From Pelagophyceae sp. CCMP2097 (Eukaryota > Sar > Pelagophyceae), in NCBI GenBank assembly GCA_026770575.1, contig MU657186.1, positions 81,672 through 145,671 on the forward strand: DNA of 64,000 nucleotides. The letters run 5' to 3'. The notes beneath the pieces are model-generated. The model saw only the letters and a program-made list of their open reading frames with translations. It searched no databases and was not told where the DNA came from. Of this stretch, positions 62,837-64,000 are shown one piece after another (the first letter of the stretch is position 1; every line of letters starts with the position of its first letter). The position numbers were made by a program, and so were the translations under genes.

Positions 62837-64000
62837 TTAGGGCCGCGCGTGGGCGGCGGCGACGGCGGCCTTCCAGTCGCCTTTGGAGACGACTGAGGCG
62901 TCCTTGCAGTGCGCCTTGTGGTCGGCCCAGTGCGCCTTTTGGCAGGCGCGGGAGCAGTAGTGCGCGGCGCCGCAGCGGGCGCAGGCGCTGAGTGATTTGG
63001 TGACATGGGGCTGCAGCAGCGTGAGGCTGACCTTGTTGTCGCGATGGCGCGGCTTGCTGACGACGGCGCACCCGGGCCCGTCGCAGCCGCGCGGGAGGCG
63101 GAGTTTCGGGTCGGTGATGGGACATATCACCGTAGCATTTCGCGTCCAGCATCCGACGCACGTCTGGCACCAGGCCCAGCTCGCAGGCCCGGCCTTCGTC
63201 CACCTCTGCGTGCATCGGTACGCCCCCGTACCCGGGCGAATAGCTGAAGGTGAACCAGCCGCGGAACGAGTCGCCCGATTCGCCGACGACGCCTGGGAAC
63301 TGCGTCGACGGCTTTATGAGCACCTAGGCCGCGATACGCTGGAGGAACGCCGCCCCAAAACGCTTACGCAGGCCATGAATTGGTGGAGCGGGTCCATCGA
63401 CTCGTAGCAGTCCTTGAGCGGACTTGTAAACCCGTTTTCCGTCTCGTAGCCTCGCAGAGACACGTGCGCGCGGATCACGTCCAGCGGCAGCACCTCGCAC
63501 GACGCGACGGCCTAGCGCAGAAGAGCGTGTCAACACGAGAGCGTGCCGACGCGCACGAGAGCGTGCCAACGCCCCGACGAGCACGCTGCGTTTCTAGAAG
63601 CGTACCTTTCTCGGCGTCGGGTACATGTCGTCTTCCGTCGGCCCTCCGCCGAGCCAGATGACGATTGCGACGCGGTTCTTCCACGGCTGCGCCTCGAGCA
63701 CGAGGCGCGAGAGGCGCTCGCGGTCGTCTTTGAGAGCCCAACGGATCGCTTCGTGATACCTATTGCTTGGCCATTATGGTCGGCAGGGCTCCCAAAGCGG
63801 TGTGGCCGGCTCTCTCCCCGTAAAGTGTTCCAAGACGCTGCTCAGTACGAGCGCATGTTCAAGAAACTTTGCGTGACGAAGTTGAAAGTCCCGCTGGTCC
63901 CCATGGGCACCGGGGCCCAGCACGGCGCCGCGTCGAAAGCGTCTTAAGTGAGGACGTACGTTTCTTCGTACGCCGTGGCTTCTTCGGTGAAGCGCGTCTC
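62837..64000 (-). CDS. MYND zinc-finger protein, 5' end beyond the window
   Basis: Minus-strand exons read, from the right edge: TRFTEEATAYEE, AFDAAPCWAPVPMGTSGTFN, FVTQSFLNMRSYHEAIRWAL, KDDRERLSRLVLEAQPWKNR, IWLGGGPTEDDMYPTPRK, AVASCEVLPLDVIRAHVSLR, SPLKDCYESMDPLHQFM, FTFSYSPGYGGVPMHAEVDE and LGLVPDVRRMLDAKCYG. The C-terminus is a MYND finger: CDGPGC, CARCGAAHYCSRACQKAHW and HKAHC, giving the spaced Cys/His of the family. MYND domains bind proline-rich peptides. The long part before it is not a SET domain and is not recognised. Intron 63767-63838 or so joins NMRS to YHEAIRW in phase. An in-frame TAA near 63950 is not explained by a good intron. Confidence 0.65.

Noticed and set aside
1..64000. 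Operons, ribosome-binding sites or rho-independent terminators
   Set aside because: Spliced genes with mixed strands show a nuclear genome; bacterial signals do not apply.

Overview
The window is nuclear DNA of a eukaryotic alga, GC-rich and gene-dense, with two assembly gaps (12811-13517 and 30268-30827). Genes are split by spliceosomal introns, many of them very short (42-110 bases), with GTGCGT/GTAAGT-type donors and CTAG/GTAG/GCAG acceptors. A photosynthetic stramenopile, perhaps a pelagophyte-like one, fits best. The reasons are a digalactosyldiacylglycerol synthase, several proteins with a signal peptide followed by a transit-like segment (complex-plastid import), a plastid-type AEC carrier, and a set of centriole/cilium genes. 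The species is inferred and cannot be proved from this sequence.

Layout. 1-12.8 kb: a repeat-rich left end, a 1-Cys-type peroxiredoxin, a TKL-like kinase, EMC4, a small membrane protein, a large M16 (insulysin-type) protease and a small mitochondrial-type protein. 12.6-13.5 kb: a hairpin repeat and a gap. 13.7-23.7 kb: a Cys-rich zinc protein, an LRR/coiled-coil centriolar protein, a Cache-domain secreted protein with a partial downstream duplicate, and a WD40 protein. 24.6-30 kb: an anoctamin, a Sel1 relic, an AEC transporter and a ubiquitin-like-fold candidate. 30-31 kb: an inverted repeat around the second gap with a tRNA-like sequence and the same hairpin repeat in inverse orientation. 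31-42.8 kb: a GAK-like pseudokinase, DGDG synthase, a RelA/SpoT-like plus ankyrin protein, an R2R3-MYB factor and a PhyH dioxygenase. 43.2-53.3 kb: ARMC2, U1A/U2B'' snRNP protein, a damaged BTB-kelch gene and a very long TTLL glutamylase. 53.7-64 kb: a small disordered protein, a 2OG oxygenase, a CPPED1-like pseudophosphatase, a TPR-PDK1 kinase divergent from P5CS, a second 2OG-type protein and a MYND-finger protein that runs off the right edge.

Genes are monocistronic and unrelated in pathway, as usual for a nuclear genome. Shared themes are plastid function (DGDG synthase, AEC carrier, M16 protease), cilium/centriole function (LRRCC1-like, ARMC2, TTLL), non-haem iron dioxygenases (three) and enzymes whose catalytic residues are gone (peroxiredoxin, CPPED1-like phosphatase, GAK-like kinase). 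The most interesting unexplained signals are: a 10-base palindrome TACAATTGTA found four times, three of them about 230-260 bases before a start codon; inverted repeats of ATCGCCG(AA); introns that carry internal direct duplications; and a 78-base hairpin repeat next to both gaps. Several conserved genes show single-base frame slips, so part of the damage may be sequence error.
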